Assembly: GCA_963693315.1 (NCBI GenBank)
Contig: OY856186.1
Coordinates: 282,746,412-282,810,411, forward strand
Source: Diogma glabrata
Lineage: Eukaryota; Arthropoda; Insecta; Diptera; Cylindrotomidae
Direction: 5' to 3'
DNA: 64,000 nt
A program made the position numbers and the translations under genes. The first letter of the stretch is position 1. Every line of letters starts with the position of its first letter. This document shows positions 35,085 to 45,560 of this stretch, one piece after another. The notes beneath the pieces were generated by a model. That model ran no database searches, was not told the DNA's origin, and saw only the letters and a program-made list of their open reading frames with translations.

Positions 35085-35225
35085 AAAAATAGTATATGAT
35101 GCACGGACGTAAGCTATTTTGGACTTAATGTGGGTGCAAATCTCGGCTAGCGCCTCGATTTGCAAACTCCACATCCGTCCAAAATCTTTAGCTTTACGTC
35201 CTAGCATCATAATGTACTATTTTGG
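35085..35225. repeat. Small hairpin, loop CTCGGCTAGCGCCTCG
   Basis: Outer ends AAAAAATAGTATATGATGC and GCATCATAATGTACTATTTT are inverted. Inside lie 'gacgtaagctattttggac' and 'gtccaaaatctttagctttacgt', around 'gcaaatctcggctagcgcct'. It is the same family as 6935-7065. Confidence 0.8.
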
Positions 35226-35403
35226 GTGTTATAATATTTCGATCCTACCGGACAGAAGTTATTTTAAATTATAGTAAAATATTGTATAAGTATTGTCTTA
35301 ATAATTCAAATCAAACAGAAATCATCAAATACTGTTGCCTAAAATATTAAGTAAACATACAATTGTACAATTATACGATTTAAATAGTAGATTATGATGC
35401 ATG

Positions 35404-36206
35404 CCCATACAAGGTTGTACAACTGGTCCAGTAATGGTCCATTACTGGCAGCCAGTAATGCAGCAATGGGCGAGTACTGGCAACCACGACTGGGCCATTA
35501 ACATAATTTTTCTGGATGATAACTTCGGACAATAAATGGTTGCCATTCTTGGGCCAAATACTGGCAACCAAGACTGAGCCGTTAAAAAAAATATACATTA
35601 TTATCATATGTAAATTTAAATAAATTAAATACAAACTAATTTAAAATGAAATAAAAATAACGGAAAAAATTCAAAACTCCCCATACAACTGGTTCAGTTG
35701 CAAGAATGGCTGCGTAATGGCAAACACCGCCCTGACTCCATCATTAAAAAAAAATATAAAATAATATTTTTTATACATAAATTTAAATAAATTATTTACA
35801 AAATAATTAAAGTAAAATAGAAATGAAAATAAATTAAAACATATACCAACCTTTTCTTTATTACCATAGTCTTTCAACCGACAAGGCGATAACTAGACTA
35901 TATGTGAAATTTTTCACACTATGTATTTCTAATAGGGATAATACTCTAGTGAAATTTAAAAAAATGACATAGATCGGCAAATTCATGGCTACAGTACTGG
36001 CCCAATAAAAATAGCCAAGTAATATTTACCATTCATGGGCCAGTGCTTGGCCATTCAAAGGTAACAATATACTGGCTATTTTCTGTAAAACATAGATCGG
36101 CCGATGATTGATTCTAGTATTGGCCCAGTAACAATAGCCAAGTACTGTTAACCATTAATGGACCAGTGCTTGGCCGTATGTCAATGTCTGGCAAAACCTA
36201 CTTGGG
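35404..36206 (+). mobile_element. CCCA...TGGG element, copy A
   Basis: Starts CCCATACAAGGTTGTACAAC, ends AAACCTACTTGGG. Flanking dinucleotides are TG and TA, so the 2-bp duplication is blurred here. The ends are packed with TACTGGCC, CCATTA and AATGGCC motifs. The internal core ('aaattaaaacatataccaac', 'tactctagtgaaattt') is shared with the other copies. The 5' block is partly duplicated inside (second start near 35678). Non-coding. Confidence 0.85.
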
Positions 36207-36420
36207 TAAGTATACTTGGTTGCGGTAAAGCTAAGTTTTTGGACGTCTGTAGAGTTTGCACCCACATTAATTCCAAAATAGCTTACGTTCGTGCTTCATA
36301 TATAATTTTTTTTCGGCGCAAGCAAAATATTTAAAAAAAAATTGTTTAATCTAAATCAAAATAAAAAATTTCTTAAATCTTAAATAAAATTATGTTGAAC
36401 AAGTAACCTCTTTGGCGGCA

Positions 36421-36912
36421 CCAATATGGCGGCTAATATTTTTGAAATTGATGATTTTTGAATATCGAAAAATGTATTCGTAATCTACGTAAAATTTTAA
36501 ATCAAAATTGTTATGTGCAAAATTTTCCCACATGGAACTATTTCCGAGGAAAAAAATCATAAAGTTTTTGAACTACGTGAAAACCTTGTTTTTTTATATT
36601 CAGCGCCCTCTAGCGCTCATATCGATACTACTACTATATCTACAAAAATATAAACAAATGATTTTACAGAAGATAAAATTTATCTTTGTTTGTTTATGAT
36701 TAAGGTAATAAGTTTTTTGGTTCAACAACAATTGGAACCGGATTGGAATACGTTGTAGCTTTAAGACCTGTCAAAGTAGAGATTCATTTATATTTTCAAT
36801 TTTTGTCACGTTTTGCTCGGTAACAATATTTGCTCGGTATATTTGGCAAAATTTAACATATTATGAACTCAAAATCAACACACCAAAATCATTTTTAAAA
36901 TATTGTTATTGA
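36421..36912. other. Mostly unassigned, one repeat
   Basis: 36575-36640 ('cgtgaaaaccttgttttttt', 'cagcgccctctagcgctcat') is nearly identical to 38395-38460, so the pair brackets 36640-38395. This may be a duplication or a dispersed repeat. Confidence 0.5.
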
Positions 36913-37123
36913 TAATGGTTATAACTAAATGATCCGGATCGAAGGACCATTATATTGCAACATCACAAATACGGATCCTTTGGCTGTTGTTTTTCAATTG
37001 TTATGATTGTCAACGGCACAATGATACGTATCAAATCAAAATCAACGGTATCATGATACGTATTTGTGGTGCTGTGGTTAATATAATGGTCCTTCGAGCC
37101 GGATCATTTAGTTAAAACCATTA
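36913..37123. repeat. Hairpin element
   Basis: Arms 'taatggttataactaaatga' / 'tcatttagttaaaaccatta' and 'gaaggaccattatat' / 'atataatggtccttc' enclose further inverted words around 'atgatacgtat'. MITE-like; no target duplication identified. Confidence 0.75.
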
Positions 37124-37888
37124 TTAAAAATAGCGCATTTTCGTTCAATTAATATACAATAAATATTTACCAGTTGAATATATTTCCATTTAACAGAAGC
37201 TGAAATCAGAAAATATCGAGTTTTCTCATATTTTAGTTACACAAATTAATATCAGTATAGCTGATGTCCTTTTGTAAGTAATAAACTGTAGAAATTATAG
37301 AAAAATCTTGCATTTTTGTAAAAGGATGCTCCCAACCTGTTTATATAAAACTTCAATAACTTTAAATCATACCATTTGATGTTGATGAAACTCGGAACAT
37401 AAGCTTTTGGTGGTTTGGTTTCCGTAGTATCAAAAGATTTGTCAAAAATTCATCAAGTGAAGGGTTAGGGTAATAGAACCAGTTAGATGGTGGAATATTG
37501 TGTACTGTTAGATTAAATATTTTTTTATACAAAATTTGTAATTATAAAAGAAGCGTTTAGCTAAATGAAGAAGATTTCTAAGGAGTTTGAGGTAATGGAA
37601 ATTTTCCAATAAGTTATTGGTAGATAATATGTCGTTCTCTTAGAAAAATTGAAGTTGTTGACACAGACGAAAGTTCTGCAAGCTCTGGTACTTCGGTCTC
37701 TTCATATTTTTATTTTATAAGCCAAATCTGAAACTTAACAATAACACAAAATCTGAAGAATAAATTAATTTCATTGTTTTATTTATAATTCCTAGAAAAG
37801 TGAAAATGACGCCCTTGTATAGAAATTTTACCCTGTTTATATTTAAACAATTGTGAGATAGATTTTTTATACAAACAAAACTAATTCA
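37124..37888. other. Unassigned AT-rich DNA
   Basis: Nothing coding or repetitive recognised. Confidence 0.35.
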
Positions 37889-38385
37889 CAAAACTAATAG
37901 ACAGAGAGCCCGCGACGGCCAGACCTTCGTTATTTTATAAAAGCTGAAAGTTTCTCTGCGCATACCCCCTACTCAGGTAGGAACGATAAGCGACATATGA
38001 AGTTTGGATCATAGTGGCTTTGGCAGGGAGCAGGTTCCAAAGGGGCCTCCAAAGTTTCGTGAAAGTATAAAAGCTGATTTTTTTATATATTACTCGGGAT
38101 AGTATTAGAAGTCACGTCACCCAATGCCAGACACTTACTATCGTGGAAACCCCCTGCCAGACACCCTTAAACTTTAAAGTTTAAGGGTGTCTGGCAGGGG
38201 GTTTCCACGATAGTAAGTGTCTGGCATTGGGTGACGTGACTTCTAATACTATCCCGAGTAATATATAAAAAAATTAGCTTTTATGCTTTCACGAAACTTG
38301 AGTGGGGGATATGCGCAGAGAAAAAACTTTCAGCTTTTATAAAAAAACGAAGGTCTGGCCGTCGCGGGCTCTTAGTCTATAAGAA
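37889..38385. mobile_element. Near-perfect 500-bp hairpin element
   Basis: The centre is at about 38180 (CTTTAAACTTTAAAGTTTAAG context). The inner arms (38064-38180 and 38181-38297) are almost identical inverted copies. The outer arms match over 'agagcccgcgacggccagac'. An 80-90-bp stretch in the left arm (37970-38058) has no partner. Ends read TAATAGACAGAGAGC and, reversed, TATAGACTAAGAGC. If transcribed it would give a very long hairpin RNA. Confidence 0.9.
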
Positions 38386-38394
38386 AAATGGTTT

Positions 38395-38801
38395 TCCGTT
38401 TCGTGAAAACCTTGTTTTTTATATTCAGCGCCCTCTAGCGCTCATATCGATACTACTTCCATCACGTGATAAAAATTATTTGAAATTGCATATTTCAAAA
38501 TAAATTTAAAAAAAAAAAATTAAACAAAAAAACGTGTCATACAATCCGAAAAATTGATTTTAAACTTTAAAACCTCAAAATAAGGGAGAAAACTACCTTC
38601 AAAATTTTTTTTATATTTTTATCTATCCTACGGAATAAATTCTAAAGAAATAAAATATTTTAAAAAAATTTGTATACGCGTTAAACTGCCTACAAAATAA
38701 AGACGTTTGTCGTTCACGAAAAAAATTCAACACCCAACGGCAAATGGAGTACTATGGAGAACTATTAATTCCCAAAATTTGGGCAAAAACAAATTTTTGG
38801 T
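38395..38801. other. Repeat copy and unassigned DNA before the gap
   Basis: 38395-38460 matches 36575-36640. The rest is AT-rich and unassigned. Confidence 0.4.
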
Positions 38802-39001
38802 NNNNNNNNNNNNNNNNNNNNNNNNNNNNNNNNNNNNNNNNNNNNNNNNNNNNNNNNNNNNNNNNNNNNNNNNNNNNNNNNNNNNNNNNNNNNNNNNNNN
38901 NNNNNNNNNNNNNNNNNNNNNNNNNNNNNNNNNNNNNNNNNNNNNNNNNNNNNNNNNNNNNNNNNNNNNNNNNNNNNNNNNNNNNNNNNNNNNNNNNNNN
39001 N
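38802..39001. other. Assembly gap of 200 N
   Basis: Exactly 200 N, probably a gap of fixed or estimated size, at the edge of a tandem repeat. Confidence 1.
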
Positions 39002-39715
39002 AATTTCCTAGCTCTGTGAATTTTTTCAAATTTTTCTGTCAATCAGTGTCGAATCGTAGGGGGGGAACGGTCTGAATTTTGCACTTTTTTGTCCATAACT
39101 CAAAAACTGTGCACCGCAAAATTCTATAAAAAATTTTTTTTTACCATCTTTACACCGGTCCCCTAAACACAGAAATATAATTATTTGAGACCTCTCTATA
39201 ATTTTCATACAAAATTTACTAAATTTCCTAGCCCTGGGAATTTTTTCAAATTTTTCTGTCAATCAGTGTCGAAACGTAGGGGGGGGGGGGGACGGTCTGG
39301 ATTTTTCACTTTTTTATCCATAACTGTGCACCGCAAAATTCTTAAAAAAATTGCAACAAATTTTAAATTAAGTGTTCTTTCAAATGACACCCCACTCGCT
39401 TGGGTCAAAAACATTTTTTTTTTACCCTCTTTACACCGGTCCCCTAAACACACTGAAATATAATTATTTGAGACCTCGCTATAATTTTCATACAAAATTT
39501 ACCGAATTTCCTAACTCTGTGAATTTTTACAAATTTTTCTGTCAATCAGTGTCGAAACGTAGGAGGGGGGAACGGTCTGAAAGTTACACTTTTTCGTTCA
39601 TAACTCAAAAACTGTGCATCGCAAAATTCTAAAAAAAATTTCTATGTTGTCTAAATAAAGTCCTCTTTCAAATGACACCCCACTTGACCCCATTTTAAAT
39701 AGTGATTTTACCCCT
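39002..39715. repeat. Satellite-like tandem repeat, about three units
   Basis: Units begin near 39002, 39224 and 39508 with 'aatttcctagctctgtgaat' or variants. Each contains 'ctgtcaatcagtgtcgaaac', a G tract, 'aaaaactgtgca', 'caccggtcccctaaacac' and 'ttcaaatgacaccccactt' (some blocks missing in unit 1). Period about 284 bp, or 223 where a block is lost. Related reversed units lie at 30040-30490. Confidence 0.9.
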
Positions 39716-40203
39716 CCTCATATCCACCCCCTTAATAAATCTAAGTATGAGAATATGACACTTTTTTATATTTTTTATTAAAAACGTACTAATTTTTCTA
39801 TCATTCCAAATACATTTGAAAATTTTCGATCAGTTAGGTTCGGAGCTAATTAAGGGAAGAAAACACGATAAAAACGTCATTATTCCAAATTATACAAAAA
39901 ATGGTGAGGTGTAAAATTCCAAAATAAATTTTTAAGGAATACTGAAATGAAGCCCTTTCATATGATACCCTACTTGAATCTATAAAAAAATATATTTTCT
40001 CAAAGGTCTCACATCGTACCCCTGTAAACCAAACGAAAACCACTTTAGTTTTATTTGTATCCGTCATTTCATGTGAGCATATTAGTTTTATACGCACCTC
40101 AAATTTCAAGTCCATAGCATTTATAGTTTACGAGATAATCAATATAATGTGAAAAACTCGTTTTACTCTCACCAATAGTGTTCCGTATAAAAAACGGAAC
40201 CCT
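39716..40203. repeat. Probable old repeat related to the array
   Basis: 'ccctttcatatgatacccta' at 39953 echoes the 'ttcaaatgacaccccactt' word of the array and 'ttgatacccaacacggc' in the duplication at 49225-50860. The end 'gttccgtataaaaaacggaa' (40170-40190) is a hairpin. It is likely the tail of a dispersed element, class unknown. Confidence 0.4.
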
Positions 40204-40349
40204 AAAAATAGTATATTAAGAAACTAGTTTCATAATCGACGATTTTATCGCACGCAATCTGTTTAGAAAACGACCCGCGCAGCGGGGAGTTTTCTAAAGG
40301 ATAAGTGCGATAAAACGTCTTATGAAACGAGTTTTTTATACTATTTTTT
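40204..40349. repeat. Small hairpin, loop CGACCCGCGCAGCGGGGAG
   Basis: Ends AAAAATAGTATA and TATACTATTTTTT. Arms 'gtttcataatcgacgatttt' and 'aaaacgtcttatgaaac', then 'tagaaaa' / 'ttttcta' around the GC-rich centre at 40273-40292. It has the same design as 19487-19618, with a different stem. Confidence 0.85.
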
Positions 40350-40449
40350 CTATTTTGCATTTTTTGTCTTGAAATTTTAAAAAATGTGTTTTTTATTAAA
40401 AAATAGTCAATTTGAAATTTTGTTATTATTACTAATTATTTTAATTAAT

Positions 40450-40516
40450 TAAATTAATAAGAATATCTAAATTAGTGTTAAATATTTTAAACACTAAGAT
40501 ATTCTTATTAATTTTA
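40450..40516. repeat. 67-bp inverted repeat
   Basis: 'aaattaataagaatatc' and 'gatattcttattaattt' with inner 'agtgtt' / 'aacact'. No further structure. Confidence 0.75.
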
Positions 40517-40821
40517 TTTACATAATTATTCGTTTTAATGTTCACTGATCTTTGTATGACCAATAAGACCAACCTTGAAAGACAAAACTTTGCGTATCCG
40601 TATCGTAATGAAGGCCATTTCGATACGCATTTGGGTATCGAAATGACTTTATTTTAGACGCAAAATAGAAAAACAAATTTATAAACTTAGAAAACAAAAT
40701 TAATTAAAAATACTTTTTTAGGGTGTGCTTACTGTTTGACATTATGAAAATTCGATTCTCGGCTATACGTGAAACAAACCACAACGTGAATACTGTCTAA
40801 TAGCGATGGCTTAATTCGGAG

Positions 40822-41341
40822 TAAGGCTTGCAAACCGGTTTCAGTAAAACCGGTTATCGGTAAAAACGGCCAAAAATGTACATTTTAAAAACCGGCTCTG
40901 TTCAAATTAAAACCGGTTGTATTAACAAATATTTTTTTACTAATTCGTACAGTGAAATTCGTAAGGTGTGCATTTATTACGTAAAAATTATGTTCACACG
41001 ACTTTTTTATTCTCTGCAACCAACTTATTTTGTGGTATTATATTCGGATATTACACCACAAGGATATTGGTAATCATATTATAGCTAAAAAAAGGATTGG
41101 TGCTAAGTATATAAAAACAGAGAGAAACCAAAAGACTTATTTTATCAAGTAGGCCTTGTAATCTCATTCAAATTTAAATTATTCACGATAACAACCAATT
41201 TTCATATCTAAATTCGGTTGCATGGGATTTAAAAAAATTGTATTTTAATGTTTGAAACCTGCAAACCTGCAACCGGTTTTTAAATATTTTTAAAAATCGA
41301 AAACTGGTTTTCAAAAAATGAAGACAGTTTTGCAAGTCCTA
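40822..41341. mobile_element. hAT-type MITE
   Basis: Ends TAAGGCTTGCAAACCGG (40822) and TTTTGCAAGTCCTA (41341) are inverted. ATTCGGAG (40814-40821) and ATTTGGAG (41342-41349) form an 8-bp duplication with one difference. Subterminal AAACCGGTT palindromes recur. The interior is non-coding; the 65-codon frame at 40876 is not gene-like. Confidence 0.85.
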
Positions 41342-41349
41342 ATTTGGAG

Positions 41350-43150
41350 CGATGATGTCTAACAGAAATGATGTTTCTAAATTAAATTAAATCTGTGTAA
41401 AACTAAAGGCACCATATTTACGTTTTAACAGTGTTCAACTAGTAATAGATAAATCGAACGAATTGTGCTTTAAAATAAATTTAAAATTATTTGTGTCATA
41501 AACCTATCTACAGTCATGAGATGCTCCACCCGACATGTTTTTAAAAATTGGTTTATAATAGAACTCGTTTCTTAAGTACAAGAATAAAGTTTTAATCTGT
41601 ATATTTTATGGTTCATATACCTTGAAAATTAAAAACTAAATAAACTTCTCGTATTTCTAAATTGTATAATCTTACACTCAAAATTATACATTTTCCACTT
41701 ATTTTTTGTTATTTCAAAAGCTCTCGATTCATTTCCAAATAAAAATTATAATTTACCAAAAAAGCGTTTCATTTATTATAATAAAAAGTAAAATCTAATA
41801 TTGCTAAATCACCCCACTCACTCCAATGCACCAAAACATTAAAATTCCAATCTCTACCCAACAATAAAAAGGACTAAAATCGAAATTTCCCTTTCCATTT
41901 ATCAAATAAAAAAAATTGAAAGTATACAAGAAAAATATAAAATCCAGAAAAACAACCCTAACTCAAATCTATAACAACCCTCATTTATATTTCTCGTATA
42001 TTTTCTATAATTTTCATTTTTCTGTAACTTTTCTATTCACAACTAACTACAGTTTGGAAAATATTTATATGAAAAAAATATGTTTTTTTCCTCAATATGT
42101 AGCACAGCGTAGTTGTAGAATACCTCTCTGTTCAACATAAACAATTTCAATGAAACATAAAAACAAACAATAAAGAGATAGACATAAAAACTGTGTTTAT
42201 ATGAAAATAGATTTGGGGGGTGGTTGTGGAATAGGGTGAATTTATTTTAAGGGAAGGAGAATCTGTGTTCTTTTGTATGTAGTTGTTGTTGCTTTTACTG
42301 CTGTTGGGTTGAATGAATTATAAATGAAGTAAAGAGATAGAAAAGTTTTTTGTTGTTGTTGTGTTTACTCATATAAAAGGTTATTATTCTATAGAATATT
42401 TTAAAAAGGAAAAAAATTAAATGAGAAATGAAAAAAAATATAAAAGGAAATGAAAGTGAAAATTGGGAAAATTTTATGAATAAAAAAAATTATGTGGCGG
42501 AAGAATAATTGTAATATTTTTTTGGAAGGAAAAGTTGTCATTATTCATTCGATGATAATGATGATGATGATAACTCTAATTTGTTAAAAATAAGTCTAAC
42601 TGTGAAATATCGTCGGCAAGGTATATTCAACATTTTATCTCATCTTTTATTGAGAAAAAAACTTTAATCGGTCTTCTTAAAAAACTTATATTCACTATAG
42701 CATTAAAAGTCATTGCAGTGGCAAATTGTTTAACTTGAAATATTTGAGAGAGCAAAACATCATTACAAAGCGCAACACATTGGTTTTACTCATATTTATC
42801 TGTTTCGCACCCAAATCTACATTTTGTTTTAATACTTACTCAGAAAGTGTTGTGAATTGAGAAACCCGAATGAGTTTCATCGATTTCTAGTTAGTTTTAA
42901 TTCACGGAACACCATGTTTGGATATATTGGTGTGGGAACATCGAGACAAAGATGGATATTTATTTGTTTCACTAGGACAAAATTATGGATTTTGGAACCA
43001 GTAAGAATGCTGAGTGCAACGCGATAGCGATCTTACGAGTTCCAATATCCATTTTTGTCCGGATAAAAGATACAATTTTTCTCCAACCGTTATTTATTCT
43101 ATATTATTTTATTTCATACTGATATCTAAAACGACATTTTTCGGATTATT
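41350..43150. other. Unassigned AT-rich DNA with a GAT microsatellite
   Basis: A GATGAT run at 42553-42573 and short A-rich tracts. This looks like ordinary intergenic or intronic DNA. Small open frames (41916-42140, 43014-43196) lack domains. Confidence 0.4.
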
Positions 43151-43151
43151 T

Positions 43152-43248
43152 ATGGTACAAAAAGTAACTTTTTGTACCATAAACGTTGAACTTTAACGTC
43201 CTAGGACTTTATAAAACTTTATAAAGTCCTAGAACGTTAAAGTTCAAC
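43152..43248. repeat. Two adjacent perfect hairpins
   Basis: 43152-43180: 'atggtacaaaaagt' / 'actttttgtaccat'. 43185-43248: 'gttgaactttaacgt' and 'ctaggactttata' mirrored with one mismatch. Possibly the core of a small foldback; no outer arms found. Confidence 0.8.
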
Positions 43249-43818
43249 TTTTCGAGCAAAATTTAAAACTAATTTCTTTTTATTTTAATAAATTTCCAGT
43301 ATGAAATAAAATTTTGTATTTACCTCAAACAAAAAGTGTTTTTAAAGGTACTCACTAGTAATTTCGTAAACAACTAGCTCGTACTTTAAAGTTTCACTTT
43401 TCGTTCTAGATGAATAAATAACTATTATAAAATTTCAATTTATTCTGTTTACGAATTGTATTTAATTTCCATCTCAAATTTTAATCAAAGCTTCTTATTT
43501 TTCAAATAACAATAAATTTCAAATTAGGGATTCACTTACCGCCTAATTTTAAATACCCTGTGTTTACCCGGAGGCCGGACTCGGCATTATTTTTACTACC
43601 CAATACCGGGTGAAAATAATATAAAAAATTAATGATTTATAAATTCAATTTATTCTTTTAAAATAAAATAATAATAAGAAACAAATAAATAAAATCTTAA
43701 TTAAAAATAAGCGTAATTCATTGTAATAAACGCTTTAAAATTAAAAGTATTAAATTTGTATATCTTTAAACCTAATTTTTTTTTAAATTCCTCCAATTCA
43801 ATTAAAATTAAAAATGCA
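43249..43818. other. Unassigned AT-rich DNA
   Basis: A short GC-richer inverted word near 43565-43610 ('acccgg...ccgggt'). Otherwise featureless. Confidence 0.35.
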
Positions 43819-45560
43819 TATGGGCAAGTCCAAATGAAATCGAAAAAAATTTTTTTTGAGGTTATTTGTTTTGCAGTTTAAGGTTCCTCTAGCAATAAGA
43901 TTTTACAATCTCAGAGCTTTTTGCTCTATACTCGAATTTTACTCGGAGTTATTTTACTTGCGAAATCGATTTGTCTTCAATTTTTTAAGTTAAATGACTA
44001 CTTTCATTATTAAAAATAGGTATTTACGTAAATAAAAAAAATATCGTTGTCATTTTATTCTATTGAAAATCAAACGAAGAATTCAAAAATGGACTAATAA
44101 AATGTTTGCCTCCTTCCCAAAAACGCTAAAAACTAGTTTTCAAACTTTAAACAATATTTTCTCAAAGTTCACCCCCTATGATCTACCCCCCAAAAAATCA
44201 CAGTTCCTTAATACCCATACACGGTTGTACAGCTGGTCCAGTAATGGTCCATTGATGGCGACCAGTAAAGCAGCAATGGCTGAGTACTGGCTGGCACCCA
44301 CAAATGGGTCATTAACATAATTTTACTGGATGATAACTTCGGATAGTAAATGGCTGTCTTTCATGGGGCAGCGAGAAAAAAAACAGCAATGGCCTAAGGT
44401 TGTACATTTGGCGTAGTAACGGACCAATAATGATAACCAGTATTGCAGCAATGGCCGAGTACTGGCCGCCATGACTGAGCCATTATCAAAAATATAAAAT
44501 ATTATCATAGGCAAATTTAAATAAATTATATACAAAATAATTTAAAATAAAATAAAAATGTCTAAAAAAGATATAAAACTTACACCAACCTACAACCTAA
44601 TCAATATTATCATAGACTTCCAGCCGAAAAGCGATAATTAACCTGTAAGTGAAAATTTTTCAAATATACATTTCTAAAATGGACTTTACTCTAGTGAATT
44701 TTAACCAAATGGCATAGATCGGCCAATTCATGGTTGCAGTACTGGCCCAATAGCAATAACCAAGTATTGTTTACCATTTATTGGCCAGTGCTTGGCCATT
44801 CAAAGGTAACTGGCTCTACTGGCTTTTTCTGTAAACCATAGATCTGCCGACAATGGTTCTAGTACTGGCCCAATAACAATAGCCAAGTACTCTTCACAAT
44901 TAATGGACCAGCGCTTGACCGTATTTCAGAGTCTGCAAACCCTGCTTGGGTACGTTCAACTGCATGTGATTTAATTTATAGAATGTGACTATAAAAACTG
45001 CCTAAACAGGAGCTTAAAGAGTGAACCAATCACGATTTTTATATTCTTAAAAATTAAGGTTTTTGTCAAACGACTTGAGAGTAATTTTTGTTTAATTTTC
45101 AGTGTTAAAAAATCGGGATTGTTTCACTCTTTATCTTTAAGCCCCTGTTAAGGCAGTTTTTGTAGTCACATTCTATAAATTAAAAAACATGGAGTTGAAT
45201 GTCTTAAGAAACTATGATTTTTTTGGGGGTAGACCATGGGGGCAAACTTTGAGAAAATATTGTTTAAAGTTTGAAAACCATTTTTAGGGATTTTGGCAAG
45301 GGGGCTAAAATTTAATTAGTCCATTTTTGAATTCTTCGTTTGATTTTCAATAGAATAAAATGACAACGATATTTTTTTTATTTACGTAAATGTCTCTTTT
45401 TATAATGAAATTAGTCACAAAATTGAAGACAAATCGATTTCGCAAGTAAAATAACTCCGAGTAAAATTCGAGTATAGAGCAAAAAGCTCTGAGATTGTAA
45501 AATCTCATTGCTAGAGGAACCTTAAACTGCAAAAATCAAACAAATTTGAACTTGCCCATA
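43819..45560. mobile_element. Foldback element interrupted by copy B
   Basis: Ends TATGGGCAAGT and ACTTGCCCATA. Arms 43819-44213 plus 44951-45050 (left) and 45080-45560 (right) are inverted throughout, for example 'gagctttttgctctatactc' and 'aaattgaagacaaatcgatt'. The left arm is cut at 44213/44951 by a CCCA...TGGG element; the right arm is continuous. Without the insert the element is about 1.0 kb, nearly all palindrome. Non-coding. Confidence 0.85.
44214..44950 (+). mobile_element. CCCA...TGGG element, copy B
   Basis: Starts CCCATACACGGTTGTACAGC, ends CAAACCCTGCTTGGG. TA at 44212-44213 is repeated at 44951-44952. The other arm of the host foldback (rc 'cttaagacattcaact') shows the uninterrupted site corresponding to 'cttaatacgttcaact'. 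Core with 'catttctaaaatggac' and 'tctagtgaattttaacc'. Non-coding. Confidence 0.9.

Larger units (their letters stand above)
34980..36420. mobile_element. Foldback-like element with nested insert
   Basis: Left arm 34980-35140 and right arm 36262-36420 are inverted: 'ggttacttgttc', 'atattttgcttgcggcgaa', 'acgtaagctattttggac', 'taatgtgggtgc'. The left arm continues as the complete hairpin at 35085-35225. The CCCATACAAGG element lies in the interior (35404-36206). Confidence 0.7.

Noticed and set aside
38707..39075. Open frames of 91-122 codons spanning the gap
   Set aside because: Most codons are N; these are artefacts of the 200-N gap.
44063..44320. An 85-codon frame crossing into copy B
   Set aside because: It spans the foldback arm and the start of the inserted element; a chance fusion.
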